From Ligula intestinalis (lineage: Eukaryota > Platyhelminthes > Cestoda > Diphyllobothriidea > Diphyllobothriidae): 64,000 nucleotides of DNA. The stretch covers positions 75,478,027 to 75,542,026 of the forward strand of contig JAYGXS010000001.1 of assembly GCA_036362985.1 (NCBI GenBank), given 5' to 3'. This document shows positions 44,748 through 57,450 of this stretch, one piece after another. How positions within the stretch are numbered: the stretch's first letter is position 1; every line of letters begins with the position of its first letter. Both the position numbers and the translations under genes were made by a program. Below the pieces are notes generated by a model. That model was not told the DNA's origin, did not search any database, and saw only the letters and a program-made list of their open reading frames with translations.

Positions 44748-45345
44748 GACAGGGTGTCCCAAAAAATGAATACGCATTTTAAATAGTTATGATCTCGATG
44801 TTATCATAATTTTGTTATTTCAAAAATGTAAAAACATGACTTTTTTCCTTTGATTAGTTTCACTGTATGATCTCAAACTGACGTCCATTTGGATCCAGAC
44901 ACTGGTGACAACGCGAAGCAATGGAATTGCACACAGCATGAAACAGTTCCCTTGGTATCTTGGCGCATTCATGTTCAATTACTTCTTTCAATCTAGCGAC
45001 TGTTGCATGTTTCATAGCGTAGGCCTTGTCTTTTAGGTAGCTCCTTGGAAAAAAATATAGTGGTGTGAAATCTGGTGAATAGGGAGGATATTCAACAAAA
45101 AGCCTTCGTTCAATCCACTTTTTTGGTCTGATCTCATCAAGAAAGGATGTAACATCGCAGTGGTTACAGTAGATTAAAAAGTTCATGAACGGTTGGAGAT
45201 TGGGGGAATTAACACACATTTGAGATTGTTTATTTAGCTCATTGGGTTTATTTGAGGCACAAAATGCTGTTAAGTAGAATTGAATTCTGTTCAGAGGGAG
45301 GAATTTTTTCTCTTGTCTGCTCTTTTTGCTCACATTCCACCTCGT
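44748..45345 (-). pseudogene. Tc1/mariner-superfamily transposase remnant
   Basis: The - strand frame 44860-45333 ends with the C-terminal half of a DDE transposase of the IS630-Tc1-mariner group. YPPYSPDFTPLYFFPRSYLK corresponds to the conserved PPYSPDLxPxDFFLW block, and VARLKEVIEHECAKIPRELF is the downstream helix. The second catalytic Asp of the block (PLDFF) is Tyr here. Upstream frames are scrambled and A/T-rich. At the 3' end the + strand begins 'cagggtgtcccaaaaaatg' (44750), which looks like a mariner-type terminal inverted repeat; no opposite terminus was seen. A truncated dead copy next to the LINE end. Confidence 0.75.
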
Positions 45346-45943
45346 TGGCTCATGTCAGGTAGTCTCGCTGAGATACTATTTTTGATGTCACGACACTCCT
45401 GTTCAAATAAGTAGTTTAAACGCAACATACCTACAAATACATGAAATATACTGATATTTCATGACTGTCTGTGCAAGTTGTCTGCCTTTAAATCGGTCCT
45501 GACCGCGTGAGTACTAGTGGGTCACTCAGTTACCCAGCCATGCACAGAAGATGACCAGCATACTGGCTGTCCGTGAATCAGCACACAAGTTTTTACAGGA
45601 GCATAATAAAAAATATCTCTTGTTCAAAAGAAGCGTGTCTGCTGCTGTTACCGTTGATGGGTTTGAGAAGCTATCCAAAAGCTCTACCCAATAAAGTTAT
45701 TTTCCAAACCCATCCTTAACGACCACCACTATTAACTAGGCCACTTCGACCAACGTTGGACAGACTTAGCTGTTCGCATGCGGTTCTGGTGACCACTGAC
45801 ATGTACCAATTCTGCCTATCTTTTACGGCGTGCACCTCCTTCAAATCCCGGTCCCTCTTATCTACCTCTGAGTCCCGACGGAACTCATGACCACAAGCCT
45901 TCCCGAATAACGTATTAGCTCACATCCCTGCCATTATCGGTAC
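45346..45943. other. no recognisable gene
   Basis: Short frames only. The right part may hold more decayed Ty3 sequence preceding the integrase fragment, but I cannot identify it. Confidence 0.4.
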
Positions 45944-46340
45944 GTGGATTCGATATATCTTAGTAATTATAGGCTACTTCAAGAAATAGGTCGAAGGCTT
46001 CCTCCTCCTACAACAGGACTCAGCATCTGTCAAGAAGGCTATCAGTCGCTTGGACGTACACATAAACTTCCATTTCGCCCACGGACCGAACTAATAAACA
46101 ACGTATGTGACACCCTCGCTGTTACGGAAACTCGCACTATCCCTTACCATCGCGATGGCAACGGTCTGGTAGAAAGCACAGACTGCACTATTCGCAATGT
46201 CCTCCTCGCCTTTTTCCTCGACGGCCTAGCTTACCGGAGCTCGGCTCATTCATCATCAGAGTTCACTCCCCACTTTATGTGGGCCGGGCGCGACCTCCGT
46301 CTTGCCAGTGAATTTCGCTACCCACAATCCACGACGTAAT
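45944..46340 (+). pseudogene. Ty3/gypsy integrase fragment
   Basis: Translation gives TIPYHRDGNGLVESTDCTIRN, the integrase core block usually read as YHPxxNGxVER, with the catalytic Glu kept in LVEST. It continues with LLAFFLDG and AYRSSAHSSSEFTPHFMWAGRDL, the block after the core. Sequence normally between LLAFFLDG and AYRSSAHSS is missing, so there is an internal deletion. The integrase inserts retrotransposon cDNA. No RT or LTR was recognised with it. The element at 61812-64000 is a different piece of the same superfamily. Confidence 0.8.
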
Positions 46341-46509
46341 AGATCCTCTCCATAAAATCGTTTGCACCGCCCAACAAGCAGCACCCCGTCATCACACCTC
46401 GATCGGCAGACTGTCGGTATTCCCTCGCCAAGTCGGACGCCTAATCATGCACTCCAACTCACTTCACTCCACCTCGTCAGATAGATGTTAAGTTTAGTCG
46501 CAAAATTGT

Positions 46510-47070
46510 CAAAATACACCAGATGAAGCAGTCCCAGTCCCTCACAAGTTGATTCCCCTGTGCTGTTATGCTTTAGAACTGTGAGTCTTTCCATATGAAG
46601 TGTACGGCAAAGATTTTGCAATGAGAACCCATCTTATGCTGACGCCATGCGAAGCAGTCCGTACATTCTATCGGAAGGTTTCTTGCTTAATGTTTGTATT
46701 GAATGTTGTTATCACTTCAGCCAAATTCTTTTTTTGTTTTGCAATTGGTGTTTAACGGTCACCTCTCTTCTCAATATATGTTAGCTGCTTAGTTAAATTG
46801 AATGAGTTTGCTTTATCCTGCAGCGCTGGTCTCATTTTGGAACAGCTTCACCTTACGATGTTCAACGAGAGTGCGAAGAATGACCAATATACAAGGGCAA
46901 ATATCCAAGAGGATGCAGTCCCAGTGCTTCAATTGTTGATTCCCCCTTTGATTTATGTTGTAGAAGTGGGACCCGTCGTCGGTTCTGCGTGTCGGAAAAG
47001 ATTTTCAGACCAGCTCGACCTGAAGCGGTACATCCATGCCATACAAAAACGTGCGTACATGTCTTCCAAA
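46510..47070. repeat. internally repeated unknown sequence
   Basis: Segments near 46525 ('gcagtcccagtccctcacaagttgattcccc') and 46915 ('gcagtcccagtgcttcaattgttgattcccc') repeat. The 46690-46860 segment ('tttgtattgaatgt', '-ctgcagcgctggtctcattttgg') recurs at 47668-47830. Alternating copies of two blocks suggest a tandemly duplicated or LTR-like unit, split by the MITE at 47079. No coding. Confidence 0.5.
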
Positions 47071-47078
47071 GGTTTCTC

Positions 47079-47655
47079 GGCAAAAGTAACTTATGTAGCC
47101 CCACTCATACACCCCTAGTCGCAGCATTTTGTCCTGCAAGGACGGTGGTTATATAGTTTTGTGGAGTGGGGAAATAGGATAGGCAGAGAAGGAAAGTTTT
47201 AGAAGTAAGTATAAAGTGAAAAAAATGTAGTCAAAGGTGCTTCCCACGGCCGCTGGGAGCAAGGTATTCCGCATGTTAGTTGAAGGTGTGCGCGGCACTT
47301 TGCACCGCGGACTATACTAAGCTAACTCCAGAACGGTAAATTGGACCAAAGGTAAGTTGAAGTAGACGACCACCTAACCACCATTTCAATTTTTCGGGAA
47401 ATTTAAGAAACCTACAATTTAATAATCAGCTTTTTCCGCAATAAGTTAAATGATGATACAGATTAGGAAAATTTGCAGATATAAATCAACAACACTTCTA
47501 AATACAGTAAAATAAAAATGCATTCAGCATTCATGAAAGTATATTCCACTGCGTGTCCTAATTCCCCGCCCATAAAACCCGATAACCACCGTTTTCGTAG
47601 GAAAACGTGCAGGCTGTAGGGATTAATGAGTGGGGCTACATAAGCTACTGTTGTC
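47079..47655. mobile_element. 577-bp MITE with 8-bp target duplication (hAT-like)
   Basis: Terminal inverted repeats start ggcaaaagtaacttatg on the left and gacaacagtagcttatg (complement) on the right. They continue as nearly identical 'cttatgtagccccactcat', with matching blocks out to about 100 bases ('ggtggttat'). A perfect direct repeat GGTTTCTC flanks both ends (47071-47078 and 47656-47663), an 8-bp target duplication as made by hAT-type transposases. The interior is A/T-rich without a transposase, so the element is non-autonomous. Confidence 0.75.
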
Positions 47656-47662
47656 GGTTTCT

Positions 47663-47840
47663 CATATAATCTTTGTATTGAATGTCTTTATGATATCAGC
47701 CTTGTGGTATTTTTCTTGCAGTATGCTCCGAAACTCAATTCTCCTCTCGTCATATCCAACCTACTCAGTTACCTAGAATGCCTTTCGTACATTCTGCTGC
47801 ATTTGCCTCACTTTGGGACACGTACTATTGCCGGTAATGC
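47663..47840. repeat. second copy of repeat block 46690-46860
   Basis: Begins with 'ctttgtattgaatgtc' and keeps the order of the block at 46690-46860, ending 'ctgctgcatttgcctcactttggg'. It lies directly after the MITE target duplication. Confidence 0.5.
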
Positions 47841-47854
47841 CAGAGGTGCCTGAA

Positions 47855-48145
47855 TTGGCAACTTCTAGTTTATTAGCCGTCATCAGCCAGTAATACCCAG
47901 ATGGCTCATACAGATAAGCCATACAGGTGAGTCAGGTTTTAAAAGAAAACCCAGACCACTTGAGTCTGAATTAGTTGACTGACGATGGCTAATAGGCCAG
48001 AATTGTCCATTCCAATATTCTTTGATTTTGTCGGCCTATACTGCTTGATACTACGGATGTCGGAACTTCTGGCGTGACCGAAGGCAGAGCGAGAGAGATG
48101 AGTCCAGTTAGCGGTCAGGTGAACGTTCAGCATCGAGAACCTTAG
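47855..48145. repeat. SINE-associated repeat pieces in two orientations
   Basis: 'ttattagccgtcatcagcc' (47870) matches the family segment at 1790 and 2965. 'tgactgacgatggctaatag' (about 47978) is the reverse segment. 'gagtccagttagcggtcaggtgaacgttcagcatcgag' (48100-48140) matches 'gagttccgttagcggtcgtgtgaacgttcatcaacgag' at 3320. These are fragmented old copies. Confidence 0.55.
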
Positions 48146-50235
48146 TTTAATTTGCCAAATACGAGTGACAAGGGTGACCAATATCTTAGGGGATAAGCGG
48201 TGAATTGGGCTTTAATTGGTTAAAGCTGTGGGTGACTTGCGCAGCACATATCTTGCACTTTTCATGCACGCCCAGGGCAAAGACTCACACAAATTTCAAT
48301 ATCTGTCATAAAACGGTTACTGTTCTAAAATAATACTATTCATGTATCCCGTGTCCAGAGTGGAAGTGAGTTGAAATCCGTTCACTGTATTGGACGTATT
48401 TCCTACAAGGTACAACTGGTCCGTGGAATATTACAGGGTCCTATAGTAGTCTGCATTTTGTTCTTCCCTTGTTATCCTGCAACATAAATAACGTTACCTG
48501 TCGCACTACCACAGGAACTGCTAGTTTATGCTCAGCCGTAATGGGAAGCTATCAAACCACTTATTCCGATGTAGATTGGTGGTTGCGCCACTGTCTGTTA
48601 GACTACGACATATTTGGGTATTTAACACCCACATTTATTAGTGGCTGACAACATTAGATCCAAATATCGTAGTGTGCGTATAATGGGACCGCAGAGTAAT
48701 CAACTGGAAGAGTCGAACTCCAATGTGGTATTCGTCCAGCTATGTACTAGAACATACAAATATAAGTCCCGAAAGAGTTTCACGGCCGTGGGAGAGCAGA
48801 GTGCAGGGTAAAATATCTAGCAAACATGATCAAGCGGACCGTATGCGTAACGCACACAATATAATTTTCGCCTTGCCATCGTTAGTGACCTGGCAGTAGG
48901 CAAAATCGATCTAATTCTTCCGTCTCTCCATTTTTGAAAAAGTACTCCTTCCGGCAACATACTATCAGGTGGGAGCGAACGCCCTATGGGTGATCCTGCG
49001 ACTTCCAAATAGTTACATTTACATTGGTATGACTGGTGCGCAATTGTGCTTAAGCAATCCGGGTGAGTGAGCCCCCTGACACCAAGCGGCAAGTTTTGCA
49101 CGGATCGCAATGTGCTAGTGTTTCGATTTCACTCTCAAACTACGTGTCGCAATCTTCAGGATGGCCGTTGCATTGTTCTGCGCCATACGGTACAGTATCA
49201 GTGAGTATCAACTTAAGAGAACTTGCCTACAAATATCAAAGTATCTGACCTAAGGGATACCCAAGAGGCTTTCTTCAAGACCGCCTAAAACTTCTGAGGC
49301 AAGCATACGTTCAGTGGTCGAATGGAAAAGTAGTACATAGTAGGACATTATATTCATTGGCCAACCTGCCGATGATTTCTAAAGTCAGACAATGAGTCAC
49401 CCACAACAGAGTGTGTGACCAACGCGCAGCATTATAACGTGTAAAGGACGTCATAAGGATTGATCGCATCACATGCGCCAACTGTAGTTTTGTTAATATT
49501 GGTCACTCAGCCCGATGGCTTAGGACTCAGATTGAGCAAAACAGCCTGGCTACCCGCTGCCGTGACACTGCAATGGTTGGGCTTGCGCATGATGTGGATT
49601 GCACCCATTGGCTCACTTAGGACGACTAACACTAAAAATACGCGAAAATTCATCGGAGACAACTCTTCAAAGGCCTGCAGCATCAACCCCCTTGTTGACT
49701 AATCTGTTCACTGTGCTCAACTCCGATCGTCGTGCACTAACAGTCCTTCACCTTAGTAATAACAGTAACCGCACACACATATTTTCATCTAAACATCCTC
49801 TTCTGATAAATCCATTCACACCTGAATACCAGCTGTCTGGCCTTACCTTCTGTTGTTACCACAACACCATTCACCCACCATCACAATGTCATCTGACTAT
49901 GTTTTTGTCGCGGTCTTGAACACCAGCTAAGAATCCTCTCCCTTTATTTACTATTTTTGTGTGAAAACCGATTGGTGCTACCAACTTGAACAACACCAAT
50001 CTGTAAACAAATTCAGATTCCAATATCTAGCGATCTACAACTAGTATTGGATATGTCTGGTTCATAACGGCTAACATGCCAGAAATGGTCAATACGGTCT
50101 CTGTTATCTTTATCCATACGCCTCTTGGGCATACCTAAAGCGCATATCACATATATGGGCGTTCGCCGACCGATTTCGCTTTTCACAGTGTCAAGTCTAA
50201 GCATCAGTATTTCAACCCCTATCACGTTATCTGTA
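48146..50235. other. no recognisable gene
   Basis: About 2 kb with short frames only. The + strand contains ILQGPIVVCILF near 48430 and ERPMGDPATS near 48985, faintly reminiscent of reverse transcriptase motifs, but too little to call an element. Confidence 0.4.
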
Positions 50236-50865
50236 TCTGTATACTTAATAAAAGTGAGTTGTCTGTCTGTCGTATGTGTCTCTGTTATCATTGGTCGAAG
50301 GGGTCACCGCGAAAAGCCTTCTGCGCCTTCGACGCGCGTGTGGCACTGGCCTGTGCGTGTGTGTGTTCCTCTACTGTCCGAGCGTCTGACTGCTTTCGTT
50401 GTTTGGGCGTCTCATTCTTCCGTGCGCGTGAGGATTCAGTGATCATGTCGCTGTCGCCCCGAATGCCACCCGACGTGCCGGGCGGATGTGAATACGTCAC
50501 GGGGGTTGGGCGGGGGTGGGGAAGGGGTCGTCGCGTCCAGGTCGTCGCGGCCGCTGGAAACGTCACACCCCTCCTCCCGCCGCTAATTCAGCAAGGGCTA
50601 AAACGGCTGCCTGTACAGCTGTTTCAAAGTCAGTGACCGTAAATCACTTGGCCTGCTACCGCTTGCCCCCCCAATACTTACGTTTAGGCAGTCGCGGCTC
50701 CTTGAAACACCACCCTCCTCCACAGTTATGCACCTGCCTGCCACGCACTGGGTTCATAATCCGGCTGGCCCAATCAAACTGAATTTCGGCTAGCTTTCAT
50801 TTTAGCTTGAATGGCCTACCATACAAAGGCGTTCGCTTTAGTTCTATTCCTCACAAACTACCATT

Positions 50866-53800
50866 ATGGACAACAGCAACATTGGCAGAGATGTTAAAAA
50901 CACAAGCATGATGACAAATGATGATGGGCCTGCTACTGAAGGTAACGTTGCAAATTCACTGTTCTCCTGCCCTACCATTTTTGTTCAAAATAATAATCGA
51001 TTTACAGGCGCTACCTTATTAGAAAGTATAGGAGGTAGAAGACAAGTTCGGGCAAAGGAGCAGAAGAGACTTGCCAGTGCTAATAGACGTTCGTAAGAAA
51101 TACAAGAAGAAAGACGGCTTCGACTGAATACTAACGCCATTCGTCAGTGATACCGACGCTCCCAAGAAACCGAAGATCAAATGCTACAAAGAAGCCACGG
51201 AGATACGATTCGCCATAGAAATAATTGTTCCCAAGAAACCGAAGGTCAAATGCTTCAAAGAAGACACGAAGATACTATTCGCCATCACAATAGCCGCTCC
51301 CAAGAAACCGAAGTCCAAATTATTCAGCGAAGGACCCTAGATACGGCAAGACATTCGCAACATCGGCAAAACACATTACCTACACGTAGAAGTGCACGTT
51401 TGGCTATGCAAGCACCCCAAAGAGCTGCCCAACGTCCAGCCAATGCTGAAAACTTAAATTTGAAGTTTTCAAATACGGTATGACGACACTGGTCCGTTGG
51501 TTGCTTCCCTAAATGCTCAGATTTGGAACAGAGCCTCCTTCAATTACAACCCAAGTCTTAATTATGCGGGAGCTGCGAATGTTTCCATTAGGAAGATGGC
51601 AGAAGTTTGCGGTCATTGTCAGGGAAAAATGGACTGGTGAAACAAACGGAATGTGCTGTTCTAACGGCAAGGTTTTACTTTATCACTTCCCTTAACCGCC
51701 GGAACTACTACATACACTTCTTGCTGGTAATATCAGCGACTCCAAAAAATTTCTTTCAAACATTAGACAATACAAAGGGGCGTTTCAAATGACCTCTTTT
51801 GGTGCCAACATTGTTCATGAGGTTGGATTGATGCCGACCTTCAAGGTGGAAGGTCAAGTTTGTCACCGGATTGGATCGTTACTACCTCCTCCTGATGGCG
51901 AGCCGACATTTCTACAAATATACTTCGTAGAAGACATCAACCTGAAAGTTCAAAGCCGATCCCGAGTGTACCCCGGCTTGAAGCTTCATATAATACTGTG
52001 CCTTCAAGAAATGCTATACCAACGCAACAGTTACGTAAACAGTTTCAAGTCCGCCTTGGAGATGCATGCTTCCCTTGATTTCGCAATTGTCATGAATGCT
52101 GATAAACGCCCCCGCGGAGAACATCAATTGAGATTTAATGCTCCCGCATGCAACGAGGTGGCCGTCATCATGTCTGATATGCAGCATGGCAGCACGAGGA
52201 GGAGAGACGATAGACTGCAGAGGATATATGAGACACATCGCTCATACAACGCCCTGCAATACCCTCTCATCCATGTTAATGACGAAGATGGCTATCATTT
52301 CGGCATACCACAAACTGGCACCAATAAAACAGACAGTTGTTAAGTTTCTACTCATATTACTTAATGATCTGAGACAGAACTTACAGTCTACATAGCCGAT
52401 TCAAAACGTTATTTCTTCAATTTGCTGTTGATATGTTTGTCAAAAATGGAAGCAGAACTTCTTTGCTATCTTCGCACACACCAGAAGAAACTTCGCTTGG
52501 ACAACTACATCCACCCAAGAGAAAATGTGCTTAGTGATGATAGCAATAATGTTGGTCGTGGTCAACTTCTCCTCTTACCGTCAAGCCACACTAGGTCGCC
52601 TCGCTATATGCATGAGAAAACTCAAGATGCATTGGTTCACGCTAGACATTTTGGGCGCCCGGATCTATTCATTACGTCTACCTGCAACCCACCATGGCCT
52701 GAAATTGCCGATGAGCTACTCCCCGGTCAAATGCCAAAAGATCGACTAGACTTGTCCGCGCGGGTATTTCATCTTAAGTTAAAAGCCATGATAAAACTCA
52801 TCACGAAATTCAAAATTTTCGGTGATGTTCAATGCCATATGCACACTGTAGAGTGACAAAAGAGAGGGTTGCCCCACGCTCACATTTTGGTCTGGCTAAA
52901 AGTAACATTGCACTCTGCTGATATCGACAAATTCACACGTGCAGAATTGCCTGACCGATCCGTTGACCCTGTTCTGTTTGAAACGGTCAAAACTCAGATG
53001 GTGCATGGTCCATGTGGTCAGATAAATCCCCACAGCCCTTGCATGAAGGATGAAAATGTACCAAGAAATATCCCAAGCGATACCTTGATGTCACTCACAC
53101 TGACAAAGATGGTTACCCTCTGTACAGAAGAAGACGACCTGAGATTGGTGAATTCAAAGCTGCTTTGAATGAATGGCGAAACGGTGGTGTGGTAAATGAT
53201 AACCGTTGGATCGTGCCATACTGTCCACTGCTGTCAACAGTATTTAACGCTCATGACATTTACAATGTTGAGTTCTGCAACTCTGCGAAGTCCATCAAGT
53301 ACGTGTGCAACTACATCAACAAAAGTTCCGATGCTGCAATGTACTCACTCAACCTCCGCAACAAAAACGATTAGGTAACCCGATATGAAATGGGGAGATA
53401 CATCAGCAGTAATGAAGCGTTCTGGAGAATCTTTGGTTTTGATATCCATAAACGATTTCCGGCCATTTAACACTGAAGCATCCACCTAGAAAATGGCCAA
53501 CAAATTTACTTTACGGAAGGATTCCTCTTGGATCAGCTTCAGAATCCTAAAGATAGAACTTTGACTGCCTTCTTCAAATTGTGCCAGCAAGATTCGTTTG
53601 CCCCGACACTTTTGTATATTCAGGTCTCCTCCTACTACACATGGAATAAAACAAGTGGGCTCGGCAAAAGATAGGGGTTCCAGTTGAGGGACATCCGGGC
53701 ATCAAATACGATGTTAAAATGGACAGAATCTACACTGTTCACCCTTCCCAACGAGAATGATTCTACTTAAGAATGCTACTTCACGAAGTTAGAGGACCAA

Positions 53801-54060
53801 AATCGTTCGAAGATCTTAGAACGATTGATGGTCTTCTGTGTTTAACTTACAGGGAAGCCTGCACGATGTGAGGTATGCTTCAAGCTGACAATCAATGGGA
53901 GAATACCATTGCTGAAGCTGTTGTTACTAACGCTCCATATCAATTGCGACGACTACTTCCTCTGTTGATTAGGAGTTGCGAGTTGACCTGCACGTATGAT
54001 CTATGGTTGAAGTTCAGAAATGATATGTCGGAAGATTACCGACATCAACCGCAGATGGAA
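50866..54060 (+). pseudogene. Helitron Rep protein, copy 1
   Basis: An N-terminal repetitive basic region contains SQETEGQMLQRRHEDTIRH repeats (51180-51320). It is followed by SARLAMQAPQRAAQ and frames with FVEDINLKVQSR and LRFNAPACNEVAVIM. The Rep core has FITSTCNPPWPEI, the HUH motif in GLPHAHILVWL (52867-52896) and the paired-Tyr motif YVCNYINKSSD (about 53300), the catalytic parts of a rolling-circle initiator. Rep nicks and rejoins single strands. Stops (such as TGA at about 52855 and 53372) and frame changes break the chain. It ends in LWLKFRNDMSEDYRHQPQM at the junction with the 3' tail. Confidence 0.85.
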
Positions 54061-54061
54061 A
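52318..54061 (+). repeat. left arm of 1.74-kb Helitron inverted repeat
   Basis: Near-identical in reverse complement to 55811-57555, with scattered substitutions only. It begins 'ccaataaaacagacagttg' and ends 'gcagatggaaa' at the breakpoint with the 3' tail. Confidence 0.9.
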
Positions 54062-55060
54062 TCCACTCTACATGGTGCCTCCCTTACAATTCTCCCATAA
54101 TCACGTATTGCGCATTAATGTTGATAATAAAGAATTATTTATCCTTTCAAGGTTTTGCTGTGCTGGTGCCAAAACCTACCCCTTTTCGCCGAAAACAAAC
54201 TTCTCCACTGCCAGTTTAGCACCTGGTTAGTGTTCTTTTAGTGGTTAAGTACGGCCATTCTATACGGGACCACAATTACAGTTCACCACCTTAACTTATT
54301 AGTTCTTTACTGGGACTCACTTATCCTTCGTTCTGCTGAACAACGCTCTTTCCCCTCTCTTTTTGTTTGTATAAAACGTCCACTCCATACGGTACACACT
54401 TACAGTTCTCCGCTTAGACGTATGGTTCTTTAACGTTTGCTAACTTATCCTTCGTCCAGCTGAAAAATACTGTTCCCCGTCCAAAGAGGTCAACTATGAC
54501 GTAGGCATTGTAAATGTCATAATTTTTATGAATAACCGATATGAACTTTAAGTCAATTAATCGAGGACAACGAAGCCGTAAGGCGAAGCCGAGAGGTTTC
54601 GCTAGTACTCAACTAAAAGAAGGTATCGGTATTTCATGAAAATCAATGATATTTACAATGGCTGAGTATGCTTGATCTCATTGAACGGGGAAAGGCGTTT
54701 TTCAGCAAATAAGAGAAAATAAATAAGTATGTTTGCGGCAAAAAGGGGCAAATTTAGGCACCAGTAAAGCTGAAAGAAATTTGTTGAAAGAATAAAGAAT
54801 TTGTATCTGAATAAAATTCAAACATAATGAGAAATGCTTGAATATGGAGAGACTGGAAGGGAGGTGCCATGCAGGAGTGGAGTTTTCAACCACTGAAAGG
54901 AAAAGGTAAGAACATTAAAACAGTAGTGGTAAGATACGTTAGTGGGGATAACTAAACGGCAGGAAACAATGGGGCAACATTTTGAGCGACTAAAAAATTA
55001 CATGGATATTGTCACACGTAGGTATAAATACGTACCTTAAGGAAATGGAAGGTAGGGTCA

Positions 55061-55997
55061 TCACACTAACGCTTCTGGGTAAACAACATTTCCCGTAAGC
55101 CCGTTAGGTGCCAAGACGTACAAATTGTTTTTCGAGCCAACTCGAGATATCGCAACGTAGAGTTGACCGCGGGAAAAGCACGATTCTTCCAGGTGAATTC
55201 CAGCCAACTTGAAGGTTTGCACTTGGGACTTGTTGATGGAAATGGCAAAGCAAACCTTCACTGGAAATTGAAGACGTTGGAAATTGAATGGAGTATCAGA
55301 TGGCACGAAAGGAATGCGGGAGATATAAACAGTTTCCCCTTTTGCAAAACCGGTCATAATTGTGGCCTCTATCAGGTATGACATCAACCGCTTGACAACG
55401 TCGCTGCTATACCAGCCGATGCAACAGCCAAACAATTTTGCTGTCTTTGCGCAGTTCAGCCAAAAGCAACTTAATGACAAACGTTTTGCCAGTTCCACCA
55501 GGCGCATCCAAAAATAAAACGTAGTCGCCATTACTGCGGTTGTAGACACTTTCCAGGATAGTGTTGTATGCGTGCAGTTGATCGACCAATAGCCTCGGTT
55601 TTTGAAGAGCCACGTATGCAGCCAGCTCGTTGACATTGTAACAAAGCTCGCGCTGAATTTCAGTCAGAAGCTGATTTCCTATGCTCCTGTTAAGAGGAGG
55701 AAATCCAAACGTTTCAATTTTCTCTCCACCCATTTCAACCAAGGTGTTTTCTATATAAATGAGTGCCATACTGTAGATGATCGAATTACATTCGATGTGA
55801 ACATCGACATTTTCCATCTGCGGTTGATGTCGGTAATCTTCCGACATATCATTTCTGAACTTCAACCATAGATCATACGTGCAGGTCAACTCGCAACTCC
55901 TAATCAACAGAGGAAGTAGTCGTCGCAATTGATATGGAGCGTTAGTAACAACAGCTTCAGCAATGGTATTCTCCCATTGATTGTCAGCTTGAAGCAT
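55061..55997 (-). pseudogene. Helitron PIF1-type helicase, internally deleted
   Basis: After the shared Rep tail the frame continues through PLNRSIGNQLLTEIQ and QKPRLLVDQLHAYNTI to the Walker A motif VLFLDAPGGTGKTFVIKLL (about 55480). The sequence then jumps near 55410 to the C-terminal part: LIEATIMTGFAKGETVYISR, FAISINKSQVQTFKLAGIHL, and SRGQLYVAISRVGSKNNLYV. Helicase motifs Ia to IV in between are absent. The helicase normally unwinds the donor strand during Helitron rolling-circle transposition. This copy cannot encode a working enzyme. Confidence 0.85.
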
Positions 55998-57450
55998 ACC
56001 TCACATCGTGCAGGCTTCCCTGTAAGTTAAACACAGAAGACCATCAATCGTTCTAAGATCTTCGAACGATTTTGGTCCTCTAACTTCGTGAAGTAGCATT
56101 CTTAAGTAGAATCATTCTCGTTGGGAAGGGTGAACAGTGTAGATTCTGTCCATTTTAACATCGTATTTGATGCCCGGATGTCCCTCAACTGGAACCCCTA
56201 TCTTTTGCCGAGCCCACTTGTTTTATTCCATGTGTAGTAGGAGGAGACCTGAATATACAAAAGTGTCGGGGCAAACGAATCTTGCTGGCACAATTTGAAG
56301 AAGGCAGTCAAAGTTCTATCTTTAGGATTCTGAAGCTGATCCAAGAGGAATCCTTCCGTAAAGTAAATTTGTTGGCCATTTTCTAGGTGGATGCTTCAGT
56401 GTTAAATGGCCGGAAATCGTTTATGGATATCAAAACCAAAGATTCTCCAGAACGCTTCATTACTGCTGATGTATCTCCCCATTTCATATCGGGTTACCTA
56501 ATCGTTTTTGTTGCGGAGGTTGAGTGAGTACATTGCAGCATCGGAACTTTTGTTGATGTAGTTGCACACGTACTTGATGGACTTCGCAGAGTTGCAGAAC
56601 TCAACATTGTAAATGTCATGAGCGTTAAATACTGTTGACAGCAGTGGACAGTATGGCACGATCCAACGGTTATCATTTACCACACCACCGTTTCGCCATT
56701 CATTCAAAGCAGCTTTGAATTCACCAATCTCAGGTCGTCTTCTTCTGTACAGAGGGTAACCATCTTTGTCAGTGTGAGTGACATCAAGGTATCGCTTGGG
56801 ATATTTCTTGGTACATTTTCATCCTTCATGCAAGGGCTGTGGGGATTTATCTGACCACATGGACCATGCACCATCTGAGTTTTGACCGTTTCAAACAGAA
56901 CAGGGTCAACGGATCGGTCAGGCAATTCTGCACGTGTGAATTTGTCGATATCAGCAGAGTGCAATGTTACTTTTAGCCAGACCAAAATGTGAGCGTGGGG
57001 CAACCCTCTCTTTTGTCACTCTACAGTGTGCATATGGCATTGAACATCACCGAAAATTTTGAATTTCGTGATGAGTTTTATCATGGCTTTTAACTTAAGA
57101 TGAAATACCCGCGCGGACAAGTCTAGTCGATCTTTTGGCATTTGACCGGGGAGTAGCTCATCGGCAATTTCAGGCCATGGTGGGTTGCAGGTAGACGTAA
57201 TGAATAGATCCGGGTGCCCAAAATGTCTAGCGTAAACCAATGCATCTTGAGTTTTCTCATGCATATAGCGAGGCGACCTAGTGTGGCTTGACGGTAAGAT
57301 GAGAAGTTGACCACGACCAACATTATTGCTATCATCACTAAGCACATTTTCTCTTGGGTGGATGTAGTTGTCCAAGCGAAGTTCCTTCTGGTGTGGGCGA
57401 AAATAGCAAAGAAGTTCTGCTTCCACTTTTGGCAAACATATCAACAGCAA
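55811..57450 (-). pseudogene. Helitron Rep protein, copy 2
   Basis: Nearly identical to the corresponding part of copy 1, including FITSTCNPPWPEI, HAHILVWL and YVCNYINKSSD and the same premature stops. A few substitutions distinguish them (for example CLPKVEAELLCYFRPHQKE versus CLSKMEAELLCYLRTHQKK). Sharing of identical lesions shows that both descend from one already broken Helitron, or that one is a duplicate of the other. Confidence 0.85.

Larger units (their letters stand above)
50236..54605 (+). mobile_element. Helitron copy 1 (helicase deleted)
   Basis: The likely 5' end is TCTGTATACTTAATAAAAG at about 50236, preceded by A and followed by TCTGTCTGTC, as in animal Helitrons. The 3' end is a hairpin (CGAAGCC 54584-54590 with GGTTTCG 54595-54601) followed directly by CTAG (54602-54605) and T, the diagnostic Helitron terminus. 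The interior encodes the N-terminal region and Rep domain of RepHel with stops, then jumps at 54061 to noncoding 3' tail, so the PIF1-type helicase is missing. Rolling-circle transposons of this class insert between A and T without target duplication. Confidence 0.8.

Noticed and set aside
48370..49020. Possible reverse transcriptase pieces (ILQGPIVVCILF, ERPMGDPATS)
   Set aside because: The motifs are isolated, in different contexts and interrupted by many stops; not enough to call an element.
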